A DNA stretch of 56,419 bases from Streptococcus suis YS161. Lineage in GTDB: Bacteria; Bacillota; Bacilli; Lactobacillales; Streptococcaceae. The notes beneath the pieces were generated by a model. That model did not search any database. It saw nothing but the letters and a program-made list of their open reading frames with translations, and had not been told where the DNA came from. Below, piece by piece: positions 6,877-15,629 of this stretch. Each line of letters begins with the position of its first letter. Positions within the stretch are counted from its first letter, which is position 1. The translations under genes and the position numbers were made by a program. The DNA lies in contig NZ_ASCA01000065.1 in the NCBI RefSeq assembly GCF_002760245.1, positions 1-56,419 of the forward strand, given 5' to 3'.

Positions 6877-8649
6877 ATGAAAGAATTTTATATTGGAGAC
6901 CAATTTTATTTAGACGGTGAACCCTTTAAGATTTTATCAGGCGCGATTCATTATTTTCGTGTCCATCCTGATGATTGGTACCATTCTTTGTATAACTTAA
7001 AGGCCCTTGGTTTTAATACGGTTGAAACCTATGTCCCTTGGAATATGCATGAACCTCGAAAGGGTGAGTTTTGTTACGAGGGTATATTGGATATTGAGCG
7101 ATTTTTGAAATTGGCTCAAGAATTAGGGCTTTATGCAATTGTACGTCCTTCCCCTTATATTTGTGCGGAGTGGGAATGGGGTGGCCTCCCTGCTTGGTTG
7201 ATGAAGGAAGAGCTTAGAGTACGTTCGAGTGATTCGGTGTACTTGCAGCACTTAGATGAATATTACGCTTCTCTTATTCCTAAATTGGCCAAGCTCCAAC
7301 TCGCACAGGGTGGAAATGTACTTATGTTCCAAGTGGAAAATGAGTATGGCTCTTATGGTGAGGAGAAGGAGTATCTAAGATCGGTGGCTAGCTTGATGCG
7401 TAAACATGGTCTAACTGCTCCCTTGTTTACCTCGGACGGTTCTTGGCGAGCAACATTACGTGCAGGAACACTGATAGAGGACGATGTATTTGTAACAGGA
7501 AACTTTGGTTCTAAAGCTAGAGAGAATTTTGCAAATATGACGGCATTCTTTAATGAACATCAGAAGAATTGGCCACTCATGTGTATGGAATTTTGGGATG
7601 GTTGGTTCAATCGTTGGGGCGATGAAATTATTCGTAGAGAGCCGGAGGAAATGGTTGATTCGGCTATGGAATGTATCGAATTAGGCTCCTTGAATCTGTA
7701 CATGTTCCATGGTGGAACAAATTTTGGTTTCATGAATGGTTGCTCTGCTCGTGGTCAAATTGATTTGCCTCAGGTAACTTCTTATGATTATGATGCTATA
7801 TTGGATGAAGCTGGAAATCCTACTAAGAAGTTTTATATTTTGCAACAACGTTTGAAAGAAGTCTATCCTGAATTAGAGTATGCAGAACCGCTTGTAAAAG
7901 AGGCAAAAGCTTTTTCAGATGTGTTGCTTCATGATAAGGTGAGTTTATTTGCTACTCTAGAAAATGTAAGCGATTGCGTAAAAGGGTTTTATCCTAAGAA
8001 TATGGAAGAACTTGATCAGTCAACAGGTTATATTTTATATAGAACAGAGTTGGAGCGGGATAAGACAGAAGCGGAACGTTTCCGAGTGGTTGATGCGCGT
8101 GACCGTATCCAAATTTATGCAGATGGAAAATTCGTTGCAACTCAGTATCAGACAGAGATTGGTGACGATGTTGAATTGGATTTTAAAGATGACAAGCTAA
8201 CATTAGATATTTTGGTAGAAAATATGGGACGTGTCAATTATGGGCACAAACTAACTGCTCCTACCCAGTCTAAAGGGCTTGGTCGAGGTGCGATGGCTGA
8301 TTTACATTTTATTGGTCATTGGGAAACCTATCCTTTGCATCTTGAGTCAGTTGAGGACTTGGATTTTAGTAAGGGCTGGGAGGAAGGTCAAGCTGCTTTC
8401 TATCGTTATCAGTTTGAACTAGATGAACTTGCGGATACTTACTTAGACATGACAGGTTTTGGTAAGGGAGTTGTTTTCGTTAATAATGTAAATATCGGAC
8501 GTTTCTGGGAAAAAGGACCAATCCTCTATCTCTATATTCCAAAAGGATACTTAAAGAAAGGAGAAAATGAAATCGTCGTCTTCGAGACGGAAGGAAAATA
8601 TAGAGAGAAGATTAGTTTTTCACAGGAACCCGTTTATAAAGAGGTGTAG
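6877..8649 (+). CDS. bgaC: Beta-galactosidase BgaC (glycoside hydrolase family 35)
   Basis: A 590-residue GH35 enzyme. The pneumococcal homologue cleaves terminal galactose, preferring Gal-beta-1,3-GlcNAc, and is found at the cell surface despite lacking a signal peptide; none is seen here either. The TIM barrel carries the GH35 signature around residues 90-103 (RPSPYICAEWEWGG), the acid/base Glu156 in VENEYGS and the nucleophile Glu238 in MEFWDG. Beta-sandwich domains follow (about 370-590). A good GGAGGAAG ribosome site precedes the ATG. It leads the operon with the mannose-type PTS. A TGTTCT/AGAACA hairpin at 8651-8666 separates it from the PTS genes and might set their relative expression. 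Confidence 0.95.
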   Translation: MKEFYIGDQFYLDGEPFKILSGAIHYFRVHPDDWYHSLYNLKALGFNTVETYVPWNMHEPRKGEFCYEGILDIERFLKLAQELGLYAIVRPSPYICAEWEWGGLPAWLMKEELRVRSSDSVYLQHLDEYYASLIPKLAKLQLAQGGNVLMFQVENEYGSYGEEKEYLRSVASLMRKHGLTAPLFTSDGSWRATLRAGTLIEDDVFVTGNFGSKARENFANMTAFFNEHQKNWPLMCMEFWDGWFNRWGDEIIRREPEEMVDSAMECIELGSLNLYMFHGGTNFGFMNGCSARGQIDLPQVTSYDYDAILDEAGNPTKKFYILQQRLKEVYPELEYAEPLVKEAKAFSDVLLHDKVSLFATLENVSDCVKGFYPKNMEELDQSTGYILYRTELERDKTEAERFRVVDARDRIQIYADGKFVATQYQTEIGDDVELDFKDDKLTLDILVENMGRVNYGHKLTAPTQSKGLGRGAMADLHFIGHWETYPLHLESVEDLDFSKGWEEGQAAFYRYQFELDELADTYLDMTGFGKGVVFVNNVNIGRFWEKGPILYLYIPKGYLKKGENEIVVFETEGKYREKISFSQEPVYKEV

Positions 8650-8704
8650 GTGTTCTGCAGAGAACATCTAACAGAAAGATTTATGAAGAAAAGGAGAACA
8701 CTGT

Positions 8705-9190
8705 ATGGCAATTATTGCTACGCGTATTGATGGTCGTTTGATTCACGGTCAGGTTGCTAACCTTTGGACTACTAAATTAAATATTAGTCGTATCATGGTT
8801 ATTGACGATGCGGTTGCTCAAAACGACATTGAGAAACAAGGTTTGAAATTGGCTTGCCCACCGGGGGTAAAATTATCTATTTTGCCAATCGAAAAAGCAG
8901 CCAATAACATCAAGGAAGGCAAATATGATGCGCAACGTCTCTTGATTGTTGCTCGTCGTCCAGAAAACTTCCTTCGCTTGGTAGAATATGGTGTCGACAT
9001 TCCTGAATTAAACGTAGGAAATATGTCACAATCACCAGAAACTCGCTCTGTGACTCGTTCTATAAATGTTGTAGATAAAGATATTGCTGATTTTGATGCC
9101 TTGGCAGCCAAGGGAGTGAAATTATTTGCTCAAATGGTGCCAGGGGATACACCAAAAGACTTTATGCCTTTGTTGGCTAAAGTTAGATAA
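8705..9190 (+). CDS. PTS mannose/galactosamine-type EIIB
   Basis: A 161-residue cytosolic EIIB of the mannose PTS family. It accepts phosphate from EIIA on the histidine in RLIHGQVANLW (His14) and passes it to the sugar as it enters through IIC/IID. The family length is about 160, so it is complete. AAGGAG precedes the ATG. It belongs to the bgaC operon, and the equivalent pneumococcal PTS follows bgaC. The likely cargo is galactose or a galactose-containing sugar released by BgaC; this is inferred from context. Confidence 0.93.
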   Translation: MAIIATRIDGRLIHGQVANLWTTKLNISRIMVIDDAVAQNDIEKQGLKLACPPGVKLSILPIEKAANNIKEGKYDAQRLLIVARRPENFLRLVEYGVDIPELNVGNMSQSPETRSVTRSINVVDKDIADFDALAAKGVKLFAQMVPGDTPKDFMPLLAKVR

Positions 9191-9231
9191 ACTTTGGATT
9201 TTTTGAAAAATTTTAAAGGAGGATCACTATT

Positions 9232-10125
9232 ATGCAATGGTGGCAAATATTACTTCTAACGCTCTACTCTGCTTACCAGATTTGTGATGAGCTGACCATC
9301 GTATCGTCAGCTGGATCACCAGTTTTTGCAGGGTTCATCTCTGGTTTAATCATGGGCGACATGGCAACAGGTTTGGCAATCGGTGCTAGCTTGCAGCTCA
9401 TGGTACTTGGTGTAGGTACTTTCGGTGGTGCATCTCGTATCGACGCAACCTCTGGTGCGGTATTGGCAACTGCCTTCTCTGTATCACAAGGTATTGACCC
9501 TGAACTTGCGGTATCTACTATCGCGGTTCCAGTAGCAGCACTTCTTGTTTATACAGATATTGCTGGTCGTTTCTCAACTACTTTCTTTGCACACCGTGTA
9601 GATGCTGCGATTGAACGCTTTGACTACGCTGGTATCGAACGCAACTACTTGCTTGGTGCAATTCCTTGGGCACTTTCTCGTGCACTTCCAGTTTTCCTTG
9701 CTCTTGCTTTTGGTGGTGGGTTTGTAGATGCAATGGTTAAAACTATTGAACAATACCAATGGATTGCCAATGGTTTGACGCTTGCAGCTCGTATGCTTCC
9801 AGGTCTTGGATTTGCAATCTTGCTCCACTACCTTCCATTGAAACGTAACCTTCACTACTTGGCGGTAGGTTTCGCCCTTACAGCTATGTTGACTGTTCTT
9901 TACGGTAACGTATCAGCTTTGGGTGGTGCAGTTGCTGGTATCGTTGGCACTCTTCCTGAAGATGCAGGCGTAGCTTTTGTTAACAACTTCAAAGGCTTGT
10001 CAATGATCGGTATCGCTATTGTGGGTGCATTCCTTTCAGTGCTTCACTTCAAAAATAGCCAAAAAGTAACTGTGGTTGCTCCATCAAATTCAGAAAGTGG
10101 GGAAATTGAAGATGACGAAATCTAA
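9232..10125 (+). CDS. PTS mannose/galactosamine-type EIIC
   Basis: A 297-residue membrane protein of the mannose-type PTS with many hydrophobic segments, for example FAGFISGLIMGDMATGLAIG and the glycine-rich LQLMVLGVGTFGGA typical of EIIC. With EIID it forms the translocation channel. AAAGGAGG precedes the ATG. The C-terminal tail (about 280-297) is hydrophilic and acidic, and its coding sequence overlaps the start of EIID by 14 bases, so the two are translationally coupled. Codon choice is strongly biased to frequent codons, suggesting high expression. Confidence 0.93.
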   Translation: MQWWQILLLTLYSAYQICDELTIVSSAGSPVFAGFISGLIMGDMATGLAIGASLQLMVLGVGTFGGASRIDATSGAVLATAFSVSQGIDPELAVSTIAVPVAALLVYTDIAGRFSTTFFAHRVDAAIERFDYAGIERNYLLGAIPWALSRALPVFLALAFGGGFVDAMVKTIEQYQWIANGLTLAARMLPGLGFAILLHYLPLKRNLHYLAVGFALTAMLTVLYGNVSALGGAVAGIVGTLPEDAGVAFVNNFKGLSMIGIAIVGAFLSVLHFKNSQKVTVVAPSNSESGEIEDDEI

Positions 10126-10930
10126 TTACAAATTAACAAAAGAAGATTTTAATCAAATCAACAAACGTAGTTTATTCACTTTCCAACTTGGTTGGAACTA
10201 CGAGCGGATGCAAGCGTCTGGTTACCTCTACATGATTTTGCCACAATTGCGTAAAATGTATGGAGATGGTACTCCTGAGTTGAAGGAAATGATGAAACTA
10301 CATACCCAGTTCTTCAATACTTCACCATTCTTCCATACCATCATCACAGGTATTGACTTGGCTTTGGAAGAAAGCGACGGTGTAGCTTCTAAAGACGCGG
10401 TTAACGGTATTAAGACTGGTTTGATGGGTCCATTTGCCCCAATCGGTGACTCTATCTTTGGTTCTCTTGTTCCAGCGATTATGGGTACTGTGGCAGCGAC
10501 TATGGGTAAGGAAGGTTCTCCGGTAGGTATTTTCCTTTGGGTAGCCGTGGCTGTTGCATATGATATTTTCCGCTGGAAACAGTTGGAAGTTGCCTACAAA
10601 GAGGGGACTAAACTCATCACAACTATGCGTGATAAGTTGACAGCTCTTGTAGATGCTGCGTCTGTAATGGGTGTCTTCATGATGGGTGCCTTGATTGCAA
10701 CTATGATTAACTTTGAAGTGACTTGGGCTCCACATGTAGGTGAGAAAGTGATTGACATTCAAGACTTGCTCAACACAATCTTCCCTCGCCTTGTTCCAGC
10801 TGTCTTTACAGGATTTGTCTTCTGGCTTCTTGGTCGTCGTGGCATGACTTCTACTAAAGCTATCTTGATTATCATCGCACTTGCAGTTGGACTTTCTGCA
10901 ATCGGTCACTTCGTATTTGGTATGGCATAA
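10112..10930 (+). CDS. PTS mannose/galactosamine-type EIID
   Basis: A 272-residue partner of EIIC. The family signature is visible as SLFTFQLGWNYERMQASGYL near the start, followed by MGPFAPIGDSIFG and a C-terminal membrane segment ending in AIGHFVFGMA. The ATG at 10112 is chosen because MTKSNYKLTKEDFNQ is the usual type of start. Reading upstream would only duplicate the coding region of EIIC. Its stop overlaps the ATG of EIIA by one base. Confidence 0.93.
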   Translation: MTKSNYKLTKEDFNQINKRSLFTFQLGWNYERMQASGYLYMILPQLRKMYGDGTPELKEMMKLHTQFFNTSPFFHTIITGIDLALEESDGVASKDAVNGIKTGLMGPFAPIGDSIFGSLVPAIMGTVAATMGKEGSPVGIFLWVAVAVAYDIFRWKQLEVAYKEGTKLITTMRDKLTALVDAASVMGVFMMGALIATMINFEVTWAPHVGEKVIDIQDLLNTIFPRLVPAVFTGFVFWLLGRRGMTSTKAILIIIALAVGLSAIGHFVFGMA

Positions 10931-11325
10931 TGACTAGAAGTTTAGTATTAGTAAGTCATGGTATCTTCTGTGAAGAGTTGAAGAAATCTACTGAGATGAT
11001 TATGGGGCCTCAAGAGGACATCTATACAGTAGCTCTTTTACCAGAAGAAGGTCCAGAAGACTTCCAGAAAAAATTTGAAGAAACAATTGCTAATCTAGAT
11101 GACTTCGTTGTCTTCGCAGATTTGTTAGGCGGTACACCAGCCAATGTCGTATCACGAAAATTGATTGAAGGTGGGCAGTTTGACCTTTATGCAGGGATGA
11201 ACATGCCAATGGTTATCGGATTCTTGAACGGCGTCCTGCTGGGAGAAGCTGTGGATTATGTAGAATTTGGGACAAGCAACCTAGTTCATGTCAATAGTCT
11301 ATTAACAAGTGATGAAGATGAGTGA
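10930..11325 (+). CDS. PTS mannose/galactosamine-type EIIA
   Basis: A 131-residue cytosolic EIIA. HPr phosphorylates the histidine in VLVSHGIF (His10), and the phosphate then moves to EIIB. ADLLGGTPANV is the second family motif. It is the last gene of the bgaC-IIB-IIC-IID-IIA operon: its TGA is followed at once by a terminator. In S. pneumoniae an agaS-type sugar isomerase follows this gene, but none is present here. Confidence 0.93.
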   Translation: MTRSLVLVSHGIFCEELKKSTEMIMGPQEDIYTVALLPEEGPEDFQKKFEETIANLDDFVVFADLLGGTPANVVSRKLIEGGQFDLYAGMNMPMVIGFLNGVLLGEAVDYVEFGTSNLVHVNSLLTSDEDE

Positions 11326-11346
11326 AAAACTCCAGTGGAGTTTTTC
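11324..11346 (+). terminator. Terminator of the bgaC-PTS operon
   Basis: GAAAAACTCC/GGAGTTTTTC form a perfect 10-bp stem with an AGT loop, so the T-run is part of the stem. It begins inside the stop codon of the EIIA gene and is symmetrical. Confidence 0.75.
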
Positions 11347-11456
11347 AGCCCGAGCTTAGAAATAAGAGAGCGAGGCTAACTCAGCCGATTGTTACAGACG
11401 GATTTGATTTTCGTTAATTATAAAATGTTCTATAGTTGATAGGCTTTAAGTATCCT

Positions 11457-11483
11457 GAGACTGGGGAAACCCGGTCTCTTTTT
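11457..11483 (+). terminator. Second terminator in the PTS-ilvD spacer
   Basis: GAGACTGGG/CCCGGTCTC (one G-U) with a GAAA tetraloop, then five T residues. It lies 110 bases after the operon terminator with no ORF between. It may be a backup, or the 3' end of a small RNA for which I see no convincing promoter. Confidence 0.65.
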
Positions 11484-11590
11484 GTATGGAGTATCATTTG
11501 TCATATTTCTTGTTACATTGCTCTATCCTATCATGTTGTGAAACTCCTTCCTACCATTTTTAGTCTATGGAGAGGAATAATAAAATGCCA

Positions 11591-11608
11591 GTGAATGAAT
11601 CCATTCAC
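11591..11608. promoter_or_regulatory. Inverted repeat upstream of the ilvD promoter
   Basis: GTGAATG-AATC-CATTCAC is a perfect 7-bp inverted repeat 44 bases before the ilvD -35 box. It may be an operator. The rest of the 392-base gap 11326-11717 holds two terminators and the ilvD promoter; I see no gene in it. Confidence 0.35.
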
Positions 11609-11634
11609 ATAAAGATCAAAAACAAAAATGACCA

Positions 11635-11649
11635 AATTTTCTGAAAATT
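11635..11649. promoter_or_regulatory. CodY box of ilvD
   Basis: AATTTTCTGAAAATT matches the 15-base CodY consensus AATTTTCWGAAAATT at every position. It ends two bases before the ilvD -35 box. CodY bound to branched-chain amino acids would be expected to repress ilvD when isoleucine or leucine and valine are plentiful. Confidence 0.85.
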
Positions 11650-11651
11650 TA

Positions 11652-11679
11652 TTGACATTCACTTTTAAAGTGGTAACAT
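11652..11679 (+). promoter_or_regulatory. ilvD promoter with internal palindrome
   Basis: A perfect TTGACA (11652-11657), 16 bases, then TAACAT (11674-11679) preceded by TGG, an extended -10. The spacer contains the perfect palindrome CACTTT-T-AAAGTG (11660-11672), which could bind a second regulator. Confidence 0.7.
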
Positions 11680-11717
11680 GTAATGTGAGGAATCATTTTA
11701 AATACAAGGAGAATCCA

Positions 11718-13421
11718 ATGAGAAGTGATATGATAAAAATCGGGATTGACAAGGCTCCAGCGCGTGGCTTATTATACGCGACAGGACAAGTGAAGTCTGC
11801 AAAGGATTTTCAAAAACCCTTTATTGCGATTTGCAATTCCTACATCGACATTGTACCTGGACATGTTCATTTGAGAGAGTTGGCGGATGTGGCAAAAGAA
11901 GCGATAAGGGAAGCTGGTGGGATTCCGTTTGAGTTTAACACCATTGGGGTTGATGACGGTATTGCCATGGGACACATTGGAATGAGATACAGTTTACCTT
12001 CAAGGGAATTGATAGCAGATGCGGCTGAAACAGTCATCAATGCGCATTGGTTTGATGGAGTTTTTTATATCCCAAACTGCGATAAGATCACTCCTGGAAT
12101 GATTTTAGCAGCTATGCGAACCAATGTTCCAGCAGTGTTCTGTTCTGGAGGACCTATGAAGGGTGGTGTCGATATGACAGGGCATCATGCCAGCCTTTCT
12201 AGTCTATTTGAGGCAGTTGGTAGCTACCAAGCTGGGGAAATGTCAGAACAGGAGTTTGAATTTCTAGAAAAAAATGCTTGTCCAACTTGCGGTTCTTGTT
12301 CGGGAATGTTTACAGCCAATTCAATGAATTGTTTGATGGAGGTATTGGGACTTGCATTGCCAGGGAATGGTACAATTCTTGCAGTGTCGGATGAACGACG
12401 AGAACTTGTTCGTCAAGCGGCCAAATATTTAATGGAAAATGTTAAAAAGAATATTAAACCTAGAGACATTGTAACGAAAGAAGCAATAGATGATGCGTTT
12501 GCTTTGGATATGGCAATGGGAGGGTCAACGAATACAGTATTACACACGCTAGCCATTGCCAGAGAAGCTGGGATTTCCTATGATTTGAAAGATATTAATG
12601 AAATCGCTGAAAAAACACCTTATCTTTCTAAATTATCTCCGTCATCAGCTTACACTATGCATGATGTACATGAGGCGGGAGGGGTTTCAGCGATTATCAA
12701 TCAATTGATTAAGAATGGTTCTATCAAAGGGGATCGCATAACTGTAACAGGTAGAACTTTGAAAGAGAATGTTTCAGGTTGTGAGATTAAGAATGAAGAG
12801 GTTATTCATCCATTAGATCATCCATACTCACCAGTTGGTGGCTTATCCATTCTTTATGGGAATATTGCCCAAGATGGTTCCGTTATTAAGGTAGGTGGGG
12901 TAGATCCTTCTGTAAAAACATTTAAAGGTGAGGCTCTTTGCTTTGACTCTCAAGATGAAGCGCTTGAGGCAATTGATAATGGTACAGTTCAGAAAGGTCA
13001 TGTTGTCGTGATTCGTTACGAGGGGCCACAAGGCGGACCTGGAATGCCAGAAATGTTAGCTCCTACTTCAAAAATTGTCGGTCGAGGTTTGGGGAAAGAT
13101 GTTGCACTTATAACGGATGGTCGTTTCTCTGGTGCAACTAGAGGGATTGCGATTGGTCACGTCTCTCCAGAGGCAGCTGCTGGTGGAAATATTGCTTTGA
13201 TTGAGGATGGAGATGAGATTGCGATTGATTTGATCAATCGTACGATAGCTGTTCTTGTGGATGATGAAGTACTTGCTGAACGTCGTCGTCACTTAAAATC
13301 ATTCAAGCCTAAAATAGCAAGTGGTTGGCTGCGTCGTTATACACGTTTTGCTTCTTCGGCCAACTTTGGTGGCTCGATGATGACCGATGAGGAGTTTGCA
13401 GAACGCCAAGCAGAGCGCTAG
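11718..13421 (+). CDS. ilvD: Dihydroxy-acid dehydratase IlvD
   Basis: A 567-residue Fe-S dehydratase that makes the 2-oxo acids leading to isoleucine and valine (and from these to leucine and pantothenate). Cluster-binding cysteines are seen in [18 protein letters not shown] and [21 protein letters not shown]-type C-terminal motifs appear as [13 protein letters not shown]. The length is normal. The frame is open from 11628, but the ATG at 11718 has AAGGAG six bases upstream and the promoter lies inside the longer version, so the shorter start is correct. It has its own CodY-linked promoter and terminator and is unrelated to the sugar genes on either side. Confidence 0.95.
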   Translation: MRSDMIKIGIDKAPARGLLYATGQVKSAKDFQKPFIAICNSYIDIVPGHVHLRELADVAKEAIREAGGIPFEFNTIGVDDGIAMGHIGMRYSLPSRELIADAAETVINAHWFDGVFYIPNCDKITPGMILAAMRTNVPAVFCSGGPMKGGVDMTGHHASLSSLFEAVGSYQAGEMSEQEFEFLEKNACPTCGSCSGMFTANSMNCLMEVLGLALPGNGTILAVSDERRELVRQAAKYLMENVKKNIKPRDIVTKEAIDDAFALDMAMGGSTNTVLHTLAIAREAGISYDLKDINEIAEKTPYLSKLSPSSAYTMHDVHEAGGVSAIINQLIKNGSIKGDRITVTGRTLKENVSGCEIKNEEVIHPLDHPYSPVGGLSILYGNIAQDGSVIKVGGVDPSVKTFKGEALCFDSQDEALEAIDNGTVQKGHVVVIRYEGPQGGPGMPEMLAPTSKIVGRGLGKDVALITDGRFSGATRGIAIGHVSPEAAAGGNIALIEDGDEIAIDLINRTIAVLVDDEVLAERRRHLKSFKPKIASGWLRRYTRFASSANFGGSMMTDEEFAERQAER

Positions 13422-13437
13422 AATAATTAGTATAAAA

Positions 13438-13469
13438 TGAAAAAGGAATTCTTGTAGATTCCTTTTCAT
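13438..13469 (+). terminator. Terminator after ilvD
   Basis: AAAAGGAAT/ATTCCTTTT pair across a TCTTGTAG loop, extended by TGA/TCA. It lies 16 bases after the ilvD stop. The T-tract is part of the stem. Confidence 0.65.
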
Positions 13470-13527
13470 TATGGTCTATTAATGATATACTATTCATATA
13501 TTAAATCAATAAAAAATAGGAGTTCGT

Positions 13528-14532
13528 ATGATTGAACAAAGTCAGTTTGGAAAAGGGGAAGCCCTTCATTTCTTCCTTTCGAATGCTAATGGTATGAAGG
13601 TTGGTTTGACAAATTTTGGAGCTCGTATCGTTGAAGTTCTTCTTCCTGTTGAGGAAGATGGAGAGTTTCGGAATGTTAGCCTTTCTGCTTCAACAGATGA
13701 GGAGTATAGACGAACAGATTTGTATCCTGGTTCAAGCATTGTCCCAGTAGCGGGGCGTATTTCAGGTGCTCAGGCTGAGATAAAGGGAACCAGATATCAG
13801 TTCACAGAAAATGAGCCAGGTCGTACCTTGCATGGTGGAGTTGACACGGCAAATGAGCAATACTGGGAGACAAGTGTAGATCAGGAGAATAATCAAGTTA
13901 CCTTTGGTATTACCTTAAAGGATGGTTTTAATGGTTTTCCAGGCGATGTGATGGTCAAGGCAATTTATCGTCTGACAGATGCCAATGAGCTCATGGTTGA
14001 GTACCGGGCTGTTTCGGAGCGGGATACGATTTTCAATCCGACCAACCATATCTATTTCAACTTGACTGGTGATTTTCAACGGTCAGTTGCCGAGCACCGT
14101 ATTAAAATTGCTGCCAATCACTATGCTCCGCTTGGGGAGGATAACCTGCCCACGGGTGTCTTAGAAGATGTGACAGGGACGCCGTTTGATTTTAGAGAGG
14201 GAGCAAAATTTGCTCAAGGATTTGATAGTGATTTTGTCCAGAATGTTTTGGTCAAGGGGTATGACCATCCGTGGCTATTGGATGAGGTAGATGTGCCTGT
14301 GCGCGTGGTCAGTCCAGATGGGAAAGTCGAACTCAGTGTCCGCACCAATCAACCTTCTGTCGTCATTTATACCTACAATTATCCTGTGGAGGAATTGGCT
14401 ACTTTTCACGGGGCATTCAGTCTGGAATGTCAGGCTTTGCCAAATGCTTGCAACCAAGACGGGTTTGGTTCGATTTTATTGGAAAAAGGACAGGATTTCC
14501 TATCACAAACGATTTACCAGTTTAGATGGTAA
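13528..14532 (+). CDS. galM: Aldose 1-epimerase (galactose mutarotase)
   Basis: A 334-residue mutarotase that interconverts beta- and alpha-galactose so that galactokinase can act. Family motifs are FGARIVEVLLP near the N-terminus, GRISGAQ, the catalytic-histidine region LHGGVDTANEQYW, and NPTNHIYFNLTG; the glutamate near the end is in FSLECQALPNAC. TATACT and an AATAGGAG ribosome site lie upstream. It completes the galactose theme of bgaC and the PTS even though ilvD separates it from them. Part of its 3' coding sequence has a degraded copy at 21260. Confidence 0.93.
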   Translation: MIEQSQFGKGEALHFFLSNANGMKVGLTNFGARIVEVLLPVEEDGEFRNVSLSASTDEEYRRTDLYPGSSIVPVAGRISGAQAEIKGTRYQFTENEPGRTLHGGVDTANEQYWETSVDQENNQVTFGITLKDGFNGFPGDVMVKAIYRLTDANELMVEYRAVSERDTIFNPTNHIYFNLTGDFQRSVAEHRIKIAANHYAPLGEDNLPTGVLEDVTGTPFDFREGAKFAQGFDSDFVQNVLVKGYDHPWLLDEVDVPVRVVSPDGKVELSVRTNQPSVVIYTYNYPVEELATFHGAFSLECQALPNACNQDGFGSILLEKGQDFLSQTIYQFRW

Positions 14533-14536
14533 TGGT

Positions 14537-14565
14537 AAACCCCAGCCTAGGTTGGGGTTTCATTT
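14537..14565 (+). terminator. Terminator after galM
   Basis: AAACCCCAGCC/GGTTGGGGTTT form an 11-bp stem with one G-U pair, four bases after the galM stop, followed by CATTTTCTT. Confidence 0.85.
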
Positions 14566-14591
14566 TCTTAGGTAGACGATAAGTAGTATAA

Positions 14592-14628
14592 AAAGAGTTT
14601 GTACTGGTAAAGTGTACAAACTCTTTCT
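14592..14628. terminator. Bidirectional terminator between galM and mleP
   Basis: AAAGAGTTTGTAC and GTACAAACTCTTT form a perfect 13-bp stem around TGGTAAAG, with A/T runs on both sides. It suits the convergent minus-strand mleS-mleP transcript. Confidence 0.8.
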
Positions 14629-14667
14629 ATATAAAACGGAAGTAAATCGCTGCTTATCGTCAATATC

Positions 14668-15615
14668 CTATCCTAGCAGGCTAACTACAATTGGAATGAC
14701 GACTACAAAGAGGATGGTGGAAGTTGTGACTACATTTGTCGCATACTGTACGTCACCTTTACCTTCATTGGCCAAAATGGGTAAGACAGCCAGTCCAGGA
14801 ACTGCAGCCTGTACCATGAAAGTATTGTATTCAATACGAGGCAACTGACTTCCCCACAAGGCTAAAATGAGATACATTAAAATAGGGGATAGGAGGAAAC
14901 GTCCTATGAGCGCTAGTACTGTGTCTCTATCGAAGCGAATAGAGGATAGACCTGCTTTCGATAGGACGATACCGATATAAATAAGAGAAAGTGGGGTTAC
15001 AATATTACCAATATAGCTGAGAGTACTGTCTACAAAGGTAGGGACAGGAATCTTAAAGAACAAAAAGAACAAGGAGATGAGAAAGCCAACAAGAGGAGCA
15101 GGCAGTAACTTTCTCCAATTGAAGTTTCCTTTTTGTTTATCCTCGGGATTTTTAGCATCTTGTGCGATTAATAAGGCACCAAATGCCCAAGTAGAAATGG
15201 TATTGGTAATATAATACACTAAGAAATAGGAAATCGAGTTGTCGCCAAAGAGGGCGATATTCAAAGGAAGTCCGATAAATATGGTATTGGCATTGGCAAA
15301 CATATTGAGCAGGACTCCCCGTCGTCCTGCAGGAACCTTAAAAATCTTGATGACAAGGTATCCAGCCAGATAGGCTAGAATAACTCCGCCAAATGTGAAG
15401 AGTAGACCTGGGGCTACTTCTATCAGCTTATCCAAGGTCAGATATTTTAAAACAGAGATAAAGATAGATGCCGGAAGTGCTACGTTCATGACGAGACGAG
15501 AAATATTTGCTCCAAATTCCTTACCGAACCACTCCTTTTCATTGAGATAGAAGCCAAGGGCTATGATAAAGATAATAGGGAAAATATTTTCAATTGAAGT
15601 GAGAATCTGTACCAT
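14668..15615 (-). CDS. mleP: AEC-family transporter, probable malate permease
   Basis: A 315-residue membrane protein of the auxin-efflux-carrier family with about ten hydrophobic segments, for example IFPIIFIIALGFYLNEKEWF at the start and IGNIVTPLSLIYIGIVLSKA in the middle. It lies 14 bases after the malolactic enzyme gene on the same strand. This is the usual mleS-mleP pair: the permease brings in malate and may exchange it for lactate. The ATG at 15615 is preferred over an upstream start at 15648 because AGAGGG lies five bases before it and the longer version would overlap mleS. Confidence 0.88.
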   Translation of the reverse strand: MVQILTSIENIFPIIFIIALGFYLNEKEWFGKEFGANISRLVMNVALPASIFISVLKYLTLDKLIEVAPGLLFTFGGVILAYLAGYLVIKIFKVPAGRRGVLLNMFANANTIFIGLPLNIALFGDNSISYFLVYYITNTISTWAFGALLIAQDAKNPEDKQKGNFNWRKLLPAPLVGFLISLFFLFFKIPVPTFVDSTLSYIGNIVTPLSLIYIGIVLSKAGLSSIRFDRDTVLALIGRFLLSPILMYLILALWGSQLPRIEYNTFMVQAAVPGLAVLPILANEGKGDVQYATNVVTTSTILFVVVIPIVVSLLG

Positions 15616-15629
15616 TTTTACCCTCTGGC

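Noticed and set aside
10322-10909. A 195-residue open frame on the minus strand
   Set aside because: It lies opposite the PTS EIID gene, has no ribosome site, and its openness comes from the strong codon bias of EIID.
11347-11456. A small RNA ending at the 11457-11483 terminator
   Set aside because: The hairpin would suit an sRNA 3' end, but no correctly spaced promoter was found in the preceding 110 bases.
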